From Ruegeria pomeroyi (lineage in GTDB: Bacteria > Pseudomonadota > Alphaproteobacteria > Rhodobacterales > Rhodobacteraceae), in the NCBI RefSeq assembly GCF_021405525.1, contig NZ_JAGQAG010000001.1, positions 1,488,001 to 1,552,000 of the forward strand: a stretch of 64,000 bases of DNA. The letters run 5' to 3'. Below the pieces are notes generated by a model. That model saw only the letters and a program-made list of their open reading frames with translations, was not told where the DNA came from and made no database searches. The position numbers were made by a program, and so were the translations under genes. Shown in pieces: positions 53,459-61,927 of this stretch (position 1 is the first letter of the stretch; each line of letters begins with the position of its first letter).

Positions 53459-53953
53459 TCAGTTCGCGGCACGCGCTAACAGCATTGCGACACCGGGCGG
53501 CTGCGACTTGATTCTGCGGGTGGCGATATAGGTCATGTAGCGGTCGATCCCGAGATCCGCCGCCAGCAACTGCTCCATCAAATCCTGAAACGCGGCGAGA
53601 TTGGCGGTGAACACGTGCATCACGTAGTCCATCCCGCCTCCGGTTGCGACACAATGGGTGATTTCGTCGATACCCTTGATCAGGGCCTCAAAGCGATCGA
53701 AATCGGCCTTGCGGTGATGGGTGAGCGAAACCGTGACGATCACCTGGGTAAAATCGACAACCCGGTCCAGCGCAATGTCGGCATGATAGCCAAGTATGAA
53801 GCCTGCCTCTCGCAACCTTGTCAAACGCGCCCAGCAAGGCGTGGGTGACAGGTTGACGATCTCGGCCAGTCTGGTCTTGCTAAGCTGGCCGTGTTTCTGC
53901 ACCGCACTGAGGATGCGAATATCGGTTGCATCAAGGCCAGGTTTCTTCATCAT
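53459..53953 (-). CDS. Lrp/AsnC-family transcriptional regulator
   Basis: 164 aa. The N-terminal helix-turn-helix (LDATDIRILSAVQKHGQLSKTRLAEIVNLSPTPCWARLTRLREAG) is followed by a RAM effector-binding domain (about 70-155, with GGMDYVMHVF). Such regulators respond to amino acids or related compounds. It is transcribed in the same direction as the DmdA-like operon and ahead of it, with the class V aminotransferase upstream on the same strand. It probably senses an amine or amino-acid intermediate of that pathway. Confidence 0.9.
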   Translation of the reverse strand: MMKKPGLDATDIRILSAVQKHGQLSKTRLAEIVNLSPTPCWARLTRLREAGFILGYHADIALDRVVDFTQVIVTVSLTHHRKADFDRFEALIKGIDEITHCVATGGGMDYVMHVFTANLAAFQDLMEQLLAADLGIDRYMTYIATRRIKSQPPGVAMLLARAAN

Positions 53954-54116
53954 TCTTGGCTTTCTTCATCAGGTGCCAAAGCATTCCCCAAGCACACCGC
54001 CGTGGCAACCGCTGAATGCCGCGGGCTTTGCGGTGATAGCTTTTCCAGCTGCGCCCGTTTCACGGTCGCGCTACAGCGATTGCGCCGCCGACCCGGCCAT
54101 AATGCACGGTTCGTGT

Positions 54117-54137
54117 CCGGGGGCGTGCAGCCCCCGG
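54117..54137. terminator. GC-rich hairpin after the class V aminotransferase gene
   Basis: Perfect 7-bp stem (CCGGGGG/CCCCCGG) with a 7-nt loop, beginning 10 bp beyond the aminotransferase stop on the minus strand. No T-run follows, so it is at best a weak or Rho-assisted terminator. The rest of the gap to the regulator gene shows nothing else. Confidence 0.5.
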
Positions 54138-54147
54138 TCCATGTGCG

Positions 54148-55398
54148 TCAGGCCGCGATGCTTTTCACAACGGCAAGGAAATGGGCGACTTCCTGGATGC
54201 TGTTGTAATGGCACATCGACACGCGCACGCAGCTGTCCATGCCCAGCGGGGTCAGGATGTTGCCCGAGTAGTGGTCTGCCTTTCTCAGGTGGGTGCGAAT
54301 GCCCTGTTCGTTCAGCGCCCTGACCACATCCACCGAGGGCACGCCCTCGACCCGCAGCGACACGAGACCTTCGCGCGCGGGGTTGTCGGCGCCCCCCAGG
54401 ATGGTCACTTTCTCCATCTCCGCTAGGCCGGACAGGTTGCCGGTACCATGGATCATGGCATCGGTCAGGGCCTTTTCCTGGTCATGGATCGCATCGGACG
54501 CCGCCTTGAACTTGCCCCGTCGGTCGGTGGCATCGCTGACCTCGCCGCCCAGCCATTCGAAATAGGAGACGACGTCCGACATGGTCGCATAGGCACCGGT
54601 GTCGCGGGTGCCCATTTCCCAGTTGTCTTCCGGCCCGTCGAGCAGCGCGTTATGGGGCAGGCGGGTCAACCGGTCCGAGATCCAGGCAACCCCGTAGCCA
54701 TGGCGCGAGAACACTTTGTAAGGCGAGATCACGTATCCATCCACGTCATGGTCGGTCAGGTCGATGCCGCCATGGGCCGCGTGCTGAATGCCGTCGACGA
54801 TGATGATGCAATCGGGGGCCACCGCGCGGATCGCGCGGCTGATGGCGGTCACATCCACGCCCATGCCCGTCACGGGCGAGGTATGTATGATCGTGGCTAC
54901 CCTGGTGTCCGGGGTGATGGCGGCGGCATAGGCATCGGCCCCGATCGTGCCGGTGGCGTTGTCATGTGGGATCAGAACATGCTGCTGACCGGCGATGCGC
55001 GCCCAGCGGTCACAGGCCGAACGCGAGGCGGGGTGCTCCAGCGTCGATCCCAGAACCTTGCCCGTGCCGGTACCCAAACAGGCGTTCATAATCAGGCGGA
55101 ACAGCAATTCGGTGCCGCTTTCCCCCACAAAGAACTGGCCTCCGGGGGCGTTCATGAAATCGGCCATGTCCTGCCTGGCCTTGTTGATCGTCGCCACCAG
55201 TGCATGACTGCCGGGATTGTCGCGTCCCTGGTTGTCGGGGATGGCGGAATGGATGGCAGAGCTTTCCAGGACGGATTTCAGCGTCAACGCACCACCGGCG
55301 TTTTCAAAGAAGATGCGCCGCCCCTGCACCGGGCAGCTTTCGACCTGGGCAAAACGGTCACGGATTTGCGCCAACAGGGGATCGGATATCTGGGTCAT
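54148..55398 (-). CDS. Class V aminotransferase/cysteine-desulfurase-like PLP enzyme
   Basis: 416 aa. The PLP site is Lys in VISPYKVFSRHGYG, preceded by the cofactor-binding Asp in IIIVDGIQHAAHG. Early blocks are FFENAGGALTLKSV and NPGSHALVATINKARQDMADFM. This is the cysteine-desulfurase-like subgroup of the class V family, but no NifU/SufU partner is nearby, so desulfurase, lyase and epimerase activities all remain possible. It reads toward the Lrp regulator and diverges from the sulfotransferase-like gene. Confidence 0.88.
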   Translation of the reverse strand: MTQISDPLLAQIRDRFAQVESCPVQGRRIFFENAGGALTLKSVLESSAIHSAIPDNQGRDNPGSHALVATINKARQDMADFMNAPGGQFFVGESGTELLFRLIMNACLGTGTGKVLGSTLEHPASRSACDRWARIAGQQHVLIPHDNATGTIGADAYAAAITPDTRVATIIHTSPVTGMGVDVTAISRAIRAVAPDCIIIVDGIQHAAHGGIDLTDHDVDGYVISPYKVFSRHGYGVAWISDRLTRLPHNALLDGPEDNWEMGTRDTGAYATMSDVVSYFEWLGGEVSDATDRRGKFKAASDAIHDQEKALTDAMIHGTGNLSGLAEMEKVTILGGADNPAREGLVSLRVEGVPSVDVVRALNEQGIRTHLRKADHYSGNILTPLGMDSCVRVSMCHYNSIQEVAHFLAVVKSIAA

Positions 55399-55565
55399 CT
55401 GAGGGGTCAGGCTCCTGAATCGGGTGCTTCGGGCAACTTAGGGGATCCCTCGTCGCATGACATCCAGAGAAGTGATGCTCATCTGCCATTTCAAGAATGG
55501 ATTGCCAGCCGCGTTTTCGCGCCCCATGCTTGGCTGACATGGCTTCGGTTGAAGGAGAGATACCG

Positions 55566-56195
55566 ATGGCACTGGAAATCATCGGCGCCGGTCTTGGGCG
55601 GACAGGCACCGACTCCCTGAGAGCAGCATTGACGATCCTCGGCTTCGGTCCCTGCCACCATATGTACGAGATCCGCGACAATCCCGAAAAGATAGAACCA
55701 TGGCACGATCATTTCTGCGGCGGCGCTCCGCTGGATCTGGACGTGCTTTTCGACGGGTACCGGTCGCAGGTCGACTGGCCCGGTGCACATTTGTGGCGCG
55801 AGTCGGCCAAAAGATACCCCGATGCCAAGGTGATCCTGTCAGTTCGTGACGCCGAAGGCTGGTACAATTCCTACTCAAAGACCATCAAGGCCTTTCGCGA
55901 GACGGAGATGCCACCGGAGGCCGTACATCAGCGACGCATGCAGGAATTCATCGAAGTGTTTCTCGCAGACCGCTTCGATAGTCGCGAACGGGCCATTGCC
56001 GAATTCCATCGGCATGTCGCCGAGGTGAAATCCGCAATCCCCGCGGATCGCCTGCTGGTCTATGAGCTTGGAGCGGGTTGGGAACCGCTGTGTGCGTTCC
56101 TCGGGGTCCCGGTCCCGGAGCAAGACTATCCGCATACCAACTCTTCGGCGGCCTTTAGGCAGAACAATATCGGTTTGGACGGCACCCAGAGCTAG
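55566..56195 (+). CDS. Sulfotransferase-family protein
   Basis: 209 aa. An N-terminal P-loop-like PAPS-phosphate motif (IIGAGLGRTGTDSLRAAL) and the later VILSVRDAEGWYNSYSKTI block (3'-phosphate-binding Arg and Ser) are typical of a bacterial sulfotransferase subfamily common in marine alphaproteobacteria. It would transfer sulfate from PAPS to a hydroxyl or amine, but many members are uncharacterised. The start at 55566 follows a GAAGGAGAG ribosome site. It converges on the creatininase-family gene, overlapping it by 4 nt at the stops. Confidence 0.85.
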   Translation: MALEIIGAGLGRTGTDSLRAALTILGFGPCHHMYEIRDNPEKIEPWHDHFCGGAPLDLDVLFDGYRSQVDWPGAHLWRESAKRYPDAKVILSVRDAEGWYNSYSKTIKAFRETEMPPEAVHQRRMQEFIEVFLADRFDSRERAIAEFHRHVAEVKSAIPADRLLVYELGAGWEPLCAFLGVPVPEQDYPHTNSSAAFRQNNIGLDGTQS

Positions 56196-56929
56196 GTCCG
56201 GGGGGCCGAGACCAGGGCCTGATAGTCGGCGGCAACCCCTCTGGCCGCTGCCTGCAACAGCTGTGCGCCGTATTCCGGGGTGGCAAGCGCCGAATGAGAG
56301 CCGACCCGGCCATCGGGAAACTCGCGCCGGTGCAGGTCGGGGGGACCATGCCGGTCGCCGGCCCGGCTGGCGATGTCCTCGGCCGTCAGCAGGCGGGGTG
56401 GGGTGGCCGCGGCACCCGGCGCCACGCGCCGGCCCAGAAATTGCGTGATCGAGATTTCCGCAGGCGTGGCGTGCATGCCCTCCCACTGTCCAAAGAACGA
56501 CTGGCGCAGCGCGTTGACCTCGTCGAACTCCCACCAGCTGCGGATGTGCACCGTGTCGAGAGACCGGGCAACGCGGCGCATCGGTGCCAGGTTCGCCCCA
56601 TGCGCGTTCAGGACATAGACGTGTCGGAACCCCTGCGCCTGAAGCCCGCTCACGATCTCGGCGAAAAGGTCGGCAAAGAGCTGTTCGGAAATCGATACGG
56701 TGCCGGGAAACCCGGTGTTGAACGGGGCGGGGGTATAGGCCAGCGTCGGCGCCACAAAGGTCGCGACGATCTCTGCCGCCGCCTCGGCAATCGCTTGGGC
56801 ACAGGTGGCGTCCGTCCCGATCAGGCCCATCGGGCCATGCTGCTCGGTCGAGCCGACCGGCAGAATGATCCCGTCATGATCGGCCAGATAGGCCTCCACC
56901 TCGGGCCAGGTCGCGTGATCCAGTCGCAT
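56192..56929 (-). CDS. Creatininase-family amidohydrolase
   Basis: 245 aa, metal-dependent amidohydrolase. The metal ligands are Glu29 and His31 (GSTEQHGP), Asp40 (GTDAT) and a Glu in MHATPAEIS, with the catalytic-side His110 in LNAHGAN. Family members open creatinine or deformylate formamides (for example formamide steps in pterin, riboflavin and nicotine-related pathways). The nearby Rieske and NicX-like ring-cleavage genes make a role in hydrolysing an N-formyl or amide product of ring opening attractive. Minus strand, the binding-protein gene lies directly upstream on the same strand. Confidence 0.88.
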   Translation of the reverse strand: MRLDHATWPEVEAYLADHDGIILPVGSTEQHGPMGLIGTDATCAQAIAEAAAEIVATFVAPTLAYTPAPFNTGFPGTVSISEQLFADLFAEIVSGLQAQGFRHVYVLNAHGANLAPMRRVARSLDTVHIRSWWEFDEVNALRQSFFGQWEGMHATPAEISITQFLGRRVAPGAAATPPRLLTAEDIASRAGDRHGPPDLHRREFPDGRVGSHSALATPEYGAQLLQAAARGVAADYQALVSAPRT

Positions 56930-57007
56930 GTTTCCACCTGTCCGATTGAAAAGGGGGCATGGATCATGCCCCCCGTCACATTGACCTCGCGACCGCTTAC
57001 GCGGCGC

Positions 57008-57778
57008 TCAGAGGCCCCACTTGGCCTTGGTCGCTTCGAAAAAACCCTTGGCCTGTTTCACCTTGACCCAGTTGTTGACGTAGTTGATCCACACCTGATC
57101 GTCCTGCGGCAACAGCATCGCGATCGGCGAGGGCGAGCGCGGCTCGGTATTGGGAACCTGCACCACGCCATGCTTGGCCTTGAGCGTCGAGCCTTCGATG
57201 TTGGAGGTGATGAACACATCCGCGCGTCCGGCCAGAACCTCCTGGAAACCACGGGCCGGGGCCTCGACAACCTTGATGTCGGCATTGGGGAACCATTCGC
57301 GGGCCAGTGCCTCGAACGTGGTGCCCAGCGTGGTGGCTACCTTCACATTGGGCTGGTTGATGCTGTCATAGCCATCGAAATCGCCCGCCTTCGACGGGAT
57401 GGTAAAGGGCATGATCTCGACCGCGATATAGCTTTCCGAGAACCCGGCGACCTTCATCCGGGGCGGGCTGATCGAGGCGGAGCCGGTCATGTGGTACTTG
57501 CCGGCAACCACGCCGTTGACCAGCGTTTTCCAGTCGGTCGGCACGAACTCGACCGTGACGCCCAGATCGTTGGCCAGTTCGTTGGCAACATCGATATCGA
57601 AGCCCTTGTAACTGTTCGTGGCCGGGTCGCGGACCGACATCGGGTTCCAGTCCCCGGTGGTGCCGAATTTCAGAACGCCGCTGTCGAGGATATCGTTCAG
57701 CGCGGATTGCGCCTGTGCCGCAGCAGCCAGGCCAAGGCTCAGAACGCCCGCCGCGGCGATTGTCATCCAGTGTTTCAT
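57008..57778 (-). CDS. Polar amino-acid-type ABC transporter substrate-binding protein
   Basis: HisJ/GlnH-family periplasmic protein, 256 aa. The Sec signal peptide is MKHWMTIAAAGVLSLGLAAAAQAQ. The mature part begins SALNDILDSGVLKFGTTGDWNPMSVRD, then GFDIDVANELANDLGV, the family ligand-pocket start. The start is supported by a GGAGACGACC leader; longer upstream frames are shadows of the opposite-strand ATPase gene. It diverges from the ATPase and permease genes with which it forms an importer. The ligand is probably a zwitterionic amino acid or aromatic amino-acid-like compound. Confidence 0.92.
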   Translation of the reverse strand: MKHWMTIAAAGVLSLGLAAAAQAQSALNDILDSGVLKFGTTGDWNPMSVRDPATNSYKGFDIDVANELANDLGVTVEFVPTDWKTLVNGVVAGKYHMTGSASISPPRMKVAGFSESYIAVEIMPFTIPSKAGDFDGYDSINQPNVKVATTLGTTFEALAREWFPNADIKVVEAPARGFQEVLAGRADVFITSNIEGSTLKAKHGVVQVPNTEPRSPSPIAMLLPQDDQVWINYVNNWVKVKQAKGFFEATKAKWGL

Positions 57779-57895
57779 GGTCGTCTCCCTGTTTCTCGCG
57801 CTTGTTTTTTTTGAACGCTTTGACACTTGAACTTGTGGCCATTCCCCTTCAGCCTCAAGAAAAATCTTCCCGCAGGGGAGGGCCGGGGAGGGGAA

Positions 57896-58627
57896 ATGAC
57901 CGATATCGCCATCGAAATGGTCAGTGTAAACAAATGGTTCAGCGATTTTCACGTGCTGAAAGATATCGACCTGACGGTGAAAAGTGGCGAGCGGGTGGTG
58001 ATCTGCGGCCCAAGCGGATCGGGCAAATCCACGGTGGTCCGGTGCATCAACCGGCTTGAAACCCATCAAAAAGGCAGCATCCGCATCTATGGATCCGAGG
58101 TGACCGAGCGCCCCGAGGATCTGCGCGGCGATGTCGGCATGGTGTTCCAGCAGTTCAACCTGTTCCCGCATTTGAGCGTGCTGGAGAACCTGACGCTTGG
58201 CCCTATGAAGTCGCGTGGACTGAGCCGCAGCGAGGCCGAGGACCGGGCGCGCCGTTATCTGGAGCGGGTGAAAATCCCCGAACAGGCTGACAAGCGCCCC
58301 GGCCAGCTGTCCGGTGGCCAGCAACAGCGCGTCGCCATCGCCCGCAGCCTGTGCATGGAGCCCAAGGTGATGCTGTTCGACGAGCCGACTTCGGCCTTGG
58401 ACCCGGAAATGATCTCGGAGGTGCTGGACGTGATGGTCGAACTTGCCGAGGAGGGAATGACCATGATCGTGGTGACGCATGAGATGGGCTTTGCCCGCAA
58501 GGTCGCCGACAAGATGGTGTTCATGGATGCGGGCGAGATCGTTGAAACCGGGGCGCCGGCCGAGTTCTTTGGCAACCCGAAATCGCGCCGCTGCCAGACC
58601 TTCCTTAGCCAGATACTGAGCCACTGA
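57896..58627 (+). CDS. Amino-acid-type ABC transporter ATP-binding protein
   Basis: GlnQ/HisP-family ATPase, 243 aa. Walker A is [13 protein letters not shown], signature [15 protein letters not shown], Walker [16 protein letters not shown], switch His VTHEMGFA. The start at 57896 follows a GGGGAGGGGAA ribosome site; a longer frame to 57827 lies over the divergent promoter. Its stop overlaps the permease start (TGATG). It powers uptake through the permease at 58627. Confidence 0.93.
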   Translation: MTDIAIEMVSVNKWFSDFHVLKDIDLTVKSGERVVICGPSGSGKSTVVRCINRLETHQKGSIRIYGSEVTERPEDLRGDVGMVFQQFNLFPHLSVLENLTLGPMKSRGLSRSEAEDRARRYLERVKIPEQADKRPGQLSGGQQQRVAIARSLCMEPKVMLFDEPTSALDPEMISEVLDVMVELAEEGMTMIVVTHEMGFARKVADKMVFMDAGEIVETGAPAEFFGNPKSRRCQTFLSQILSH

Positions 58628-59385
58628 TGCGCCTTCTTCTTCCCCTTGTCGCGCTGGCCCTGCTGTCGGGCTGTTCCTCGTCCACGACCTGGGGCTGGTA
58701 TGTGATCAACCCCTGGACACCGTCGGGCTGGGTCAACATCAAGTTCCTGATCGGCGGCATGGGGGCGACGATCCTGATCTCGGTCATCGCGGCGGTGCTC
58801 TCCATCGTCCTGGGTCTGCTCGTCGCGCTGCCCGGCCTGTCGTCGCGCTGGTATGTCCGGCTGATCAACCGCGTTTATGTCGAGTTCGTCCGGGCGATCC
58901 CGCTCTTGCCCATGCTGTTCTGGGTGTTCTACGGCCTGCCGATCATCTTCCGCTCGATGGGGCTGGATATCCCGATCGACCCGTTCTGGGGCGCGATCAT
59001 CACGCTGGCGATCTCGGACAGCGCGTTTACCGCCGAGATCTATCGGGCCGGGATCCAGTCCATCGCGCGGGGTCAGACCGAGGCGGCCCAGACCATCGGG
59101 CTGAACTATCTCCAGACCATGCGCTATGTGATCCTGCCGCAGGCGATCCGGCGCATCCTGCCGCCGCTTGCGAACCAGTTCATCTATATCGTCAAGATGT
59201 CGGCCTTTGCCTCGGTGATCGGCATGCAGGAACTGACCCGGCGGGCCAACGAACTGGTGGTGACCGAGTATCGACCGCTGGAAATCTATACGTTGCTGAT
59301 CCTCGAGTATCTGGTTCTGGTGCTGGTGATCAGCGCGGGCGTGCGGTGGCTGGAACGCCGCATGGGGTCGGACGAAAGGGGATAG
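58627..59385 (+). CDS. Amino-acid-type ABC transporter permease with lipoprotein-like N-terminus
   Basis: 252 aa, HisM/GlnP family. The EAA loop is GQTEAAQTIGLNYLQTMRYVILPQAIRRILPP, and the family block YVEFVRAIPLLPMLFW is present. The N-terminus [20 protein letters not shown] looks like a signal peptide II lipobox (LSGC), unusual for a permease. The first 35 residues might be cleaved and lipidated, or simply form an extra membrane segment. It is coupled to the ATPase gene by TGATG and followed after 2 bp by a CMD-family gene. Confidence 0.9.
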   Translation: MRLLLPLVALALLSGCSSSTTWGWYVINPWTPSGWVNIKFLIGGMGATILISVIAAVLSIVLGLLVALPGLSSRWYVRLINRVYVEFVRAIPLLPMLFWVFYGLPIIFRSMGLDIPIDPFWGAIITLAISDSAFTAEIYRAGIQSIARGQTEAAQTIGLNYLQTMRYVILPQAIRRILPPLANQFIYIVKMSAFASVIGMQELTRRANELVVTEYRPLEIYTLLILEYLVLVLVISAGVRWLERRMGSDERG

Positions 59386-59387
59386 GA

Positions 59388-59729
59388 ATGGATTGGGAAG
59401 CCTTCATGGACGGGATCGTCGCGGATATCGCGGTGTTGAACCCCGAGATACCCGAGACGGTCAAGGGGTTCGGCATGATGGGCGCCGCCGCCAAGAAATC
59501 CGGCGCGCTCGACGAAAAGACCAAGGAGATCATGGCGCTGGGCATCGCCATCGCAACCCGCTGCGACAGTTGCATCGGGTTCCATGTGAAATCCCTGATC
59601 CGCCTCGGCCTGACCCGGCCTGAACTGTGCGAGGCGCTGGCCATGGCGACCTATATGGGCGGCGGGCCGTCCTATGCCTTTTCCGCCAAGGCGCTCAAGG
59701 CCTATGACACGTTCAAGGGAGGCAGCTGA
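59388..59729 (+). CDS. Carboxymuconolactone decarboxylase/AhpD-family protein, copy 1
   Basis: 113 aa. The AhpD-type active site CxxCxxxH is intact (RCDSCIGFHVKS). Members are either thiol peroxidase reductants or decarboxylases of ring-cleavage lactones. It is placed between an importer and a Rieske oxygenase, overlapping the latter by TGATG. It could either protect the oxygenase from peroxide or act on a ring-cleavage product. The start was chosen at 59388, after a GGAT-type site. Confidence 0.87.
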   Translation: MDWEAFMDGIVADIAVLNPEIPETVKGFGMMGAAAKKSGALDEKTKEIMALGIAIATRCDSCIGFHVKSLIRLGLTRPELCEALAMATYMGGGPSYAFSAKALKAYDTFKGGS

Positions 59730-60763
59730 TGCAATCGGACCGTTTCATCCGCAACACCTGGTATGTCGCCGGGCGCAGCGAAGATTTCACCGACCGGCTC
59801 AAACCGCTCAGGCTGCTGGATGAGGCGATCGTATTCTACCGGAAAACCGATGGAACCCCGGCCGCGCTGGAGGATGCCTGCCCGCACCGGAAACTGCCGC
59901 TGTCGATGGGCAATCTCAAGGGCGATACGGTGGAATGCGGCTATCACGGGCTGACCTTCGATTGCTCGGGGGCCTGTGTCTCGGCCCCGACCCAGGGCGA
60001 TCCGATCCCCAAACGCGCCCGTGTGCGCAGCTATCCGGTCGCGGATCGCTATGGGTTTCTCTGGATCTGGATGGGCGACCGGGAACCGGGACCGATCATG
60101 GAGATCCCCAATTTCGACGATCCCGCCTGGGGCCGGACCGAGCGCGGCGCGCTCGATATCGCCTGCAACTATCTCTACGTGATTGACAACCTGCTTGATC
60201 CCAGCCACGTCGCCTGGGTCCATGTCACCAGCTTTGCCGGGGCAGGGACCGACAGCCGCCCGCTGGATATCGAAGAGCTGGACGACGGGGTCATCGTCTC
60301 GCGCTGGATCATGGCGGAACCGGCGCCGCCCTATTACCGGGCGATGCTGGCCTTTGGCGACAATACCGACCGCAAGCAGCATTACGAATGCCGCCTGCCG
60401 TCCACCGCGATCAACATGAGCGTCTACACCCGCGCGGGCACCGGCGGGCCCGACGCCATCCTGCCCGACGACGCCTATCTGAACATCTCCTATAACTTCA
60501 TCACGCCGGTCGATGCCGACAATTCGCTGTATTTCTGGTTTCAGCACCGCAACACCGATCCGGGCGACGAGGCCATCAACAAGCGGATGTTCGAAGGCGC
60601 GACGATGGCATTCAACGAGGACAAGGCGGTGCTGGAGGCGGTGCATGAGGGCATGAAAAACCGCAAGACGCCTTATATGAACCTCGGTCTGGATGCCGGT
60701 GCGATGCGGTTCCGGTCCAAGGTGGACAAGGTGATTGCCGCCGAGACCTCAGACGAAGCTTAA
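59729..60763 (+). CDS. Rieske non-heme iron oxygenase, alpha subunit (vanillate O-demethylase-like)
   Basis: 344 aa. The Rieske 2Fe-2S ligands are Cys51, His53, Cys70 and His73 (CPHRKLPLS and CGYHGLTF). Mononuclear iron ligands are His160 and His165 (NLLDPSHVAWVH), with the bridging Asp nearby. The oxygenase would hydroxylate or demethylate an aromatic or N-heterocyclic compound. No reductase gene is adjacent, so electrons must come from elsewhere. It overlaps the CMD-family gene upstream and its end overlaps the NicX-like gene on the other strand by 15 nt. Confidence 0.9.
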   Translation: MQSDRFIRNTWYVAGRSEDFTDRLKPLRLLDEAIVFYRKTDGTPAALEDACPHRKLPLSMGNLKGDTVECGYHGLTFDCSGACVSAPTQGDPIPKRARVRSYPVADRYGFLWIWMGDREPGPIMEIPNFDDPAWGRTERGALDIACNYLYVIDNLLDPSHVAWVHVTSFAGAGTDSRPLDIEELDDGVIVSRWIMAEPAPPYYRAMLAFGDNTDRKQHYECRLPSTAINMSVYTRAGTGGPDAILPDDAYLNISYNFITPVDADNSLYFWFQHRNTDPGDEAINKRMFEGATMAFNEDKAVLEAVHEGMKNRKTPYMNLGLDAGAMRFRSKVDKVIAAETSDEA

Positions 60764-61858
60764 GGCCCCCTCCGGCCCAAGCCCGCAGTCTTGCGCGGGC
60801 GCGTCATAAGCGGCGCGCAGCTCCGGGTGACGGTCGAGGATCTCGGTTGCCCCCGGAATGGCCTCGGGCACCAGCCGACCGGCCTGCCACAGGGCGATAC
60901 CATCGACGGTGACGGTCGGGTCGAGGATGTTGAGCGAGATCTCACCCGGCGCATAGGCGCCGCAGGTATGCACGTGCAACAGCCGCGGGTTGCCAAAGGC
61001 GCTGCCGCTCCAGCGTTCGAAACTGTCCCGCGCCGGGTCCCGGAACGCACAACCGGGATGGATGCCGCAATGCCAGGAATGGACGAAATAGGGGTCGATA
61101 CCGTATCTTTCACCGATCCCGCGATAATGCGCCCTGGCGCGGGCCACATCTGATGTGGAACCGGAAAACCCGGTGATCCGGTTGCCGTCGATTTCGACGA
61201 ACAGCACATCCTCAAGCGCACAGGCATAGGGCTGATAGAAGCGTGATCCCGTTCCGACCAGGAAGCCGCGTTGCGCGATCCGGCCGCTGAAGTTCATGGC
61301 AGGCACCGGGGAATGCACCGACAGCGGAAACCGGATCGTGTTGGTGTCCTTGGGCTTTGCGTCAATCGGCGCGACATGGCCGGTGAAATCGGTTCCGGCA
61401 GGGCAGGTGACCGTTATGCTCCGGGCCTGTCCCATCGCGTTGTCGATACGGTCGCGCAGTTGCACCATCGCCGCGTGGTCCAGCCGACCAAAACCCGATC
61501 CCAGCATGATCCCGTCCAGCGCATAGCACACGATGGCGCGTATGGCGCCCGGCAGGTCCTGAAACCTGAGCTGATCGCCCAGCCGCGCCAGAAACACGGT
61601 CAGATCCGCCGCCCGCATCGCGGTGACCAGCGCCTCGTCCGGCGCGGTCACGTTTTCCGTGAACGGGGCCTGAACCACCGTGGCACGGATCCCGAGGCTT
61701 GCCGCCGCTTGCGTCAGCCCATCCACGATGCATTCGCGGTAGTATCCGAGACCCGGCGGTTCGCGCACGATCAAGACCGAGTCCCCGGCCGACAAGCCGC
61801 CGCACCGGCTCAGCAGGTTGACCGCTCCGGCGTGCAGGTTTTCGTTATGGTCAAGCAT
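60749..61858 (-). CDS. NicX/aminopeptidase-T-like metalloenzyme, possible ring-cleaving dioxygenase
   Basis: 369 aa from 61858 (AAGAGG site 5 nt before); the ATG at 61873 lacks one. Blocks that resemble 2,5-dihydroxypyridine 5,6-dioxygenase (NicX) and M29-type aminopeptidases are AMGQARSITVTCPAGTDFTGHVAP, HSWHCGIHPGCAFRD and LHVHTCGAYAPGEISLNILDP. His residues in the last two could be metal ligands. NicX opens a dihydroxypyridine ring. Next to a Rieske oxygenase and an amidohydrolase this suggests breakdown of a pyridine-type compound. The alternative is a peptidase. Confidence 0.65.
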   Translation of the reverse strand: MLDHNENLHAGAVNLLSRCGGLSAGDSVLIVREPPGLGYYRECIVDGLTQAAASLGIRATVVQAPFTENVTAPDEALVTAMRAADLTVFLARLGDQLRFQDLPGAIRAIVCYALDGIMLGSGFGRLDHAAMVQLRDRIDNAMGQARSITVTCPAGTDFTGHVAPIDAKPKDTNTIRFPLSVHSPVPAMNFSGRIAQRGFLVGTGSRFYQPYACALEDVLFVEIDGNRITGFSGSTSDVARARAHYRGIGERYGIDPYFVHSWHCGIHPGCAFRDPARDSFERWSGSAFGNPRLLHVHTCGAYAPGEISLNILDPTVTVDGIALWQAGRLVPEAIPGATEILDRHPELRAAYDAPAQDCGLGPEGALSFV

Positions 61859-61927
61859 ATTGGCCTCTTGCATGCGAAGATGCTAGCAAGGGCTGCTGGC
61901 GTTGAACAGCGGCAAGGGAGATACGAG

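Noticed and set aside
57779-58624. The binding-protein frame at 57008 extends to 58624 on the minus strand.
   Set aside because: The extension lies entirely opposite the ATPase gene, has a shadow-like composition, and a clear signal peptide with ribosome site starts at 57778.
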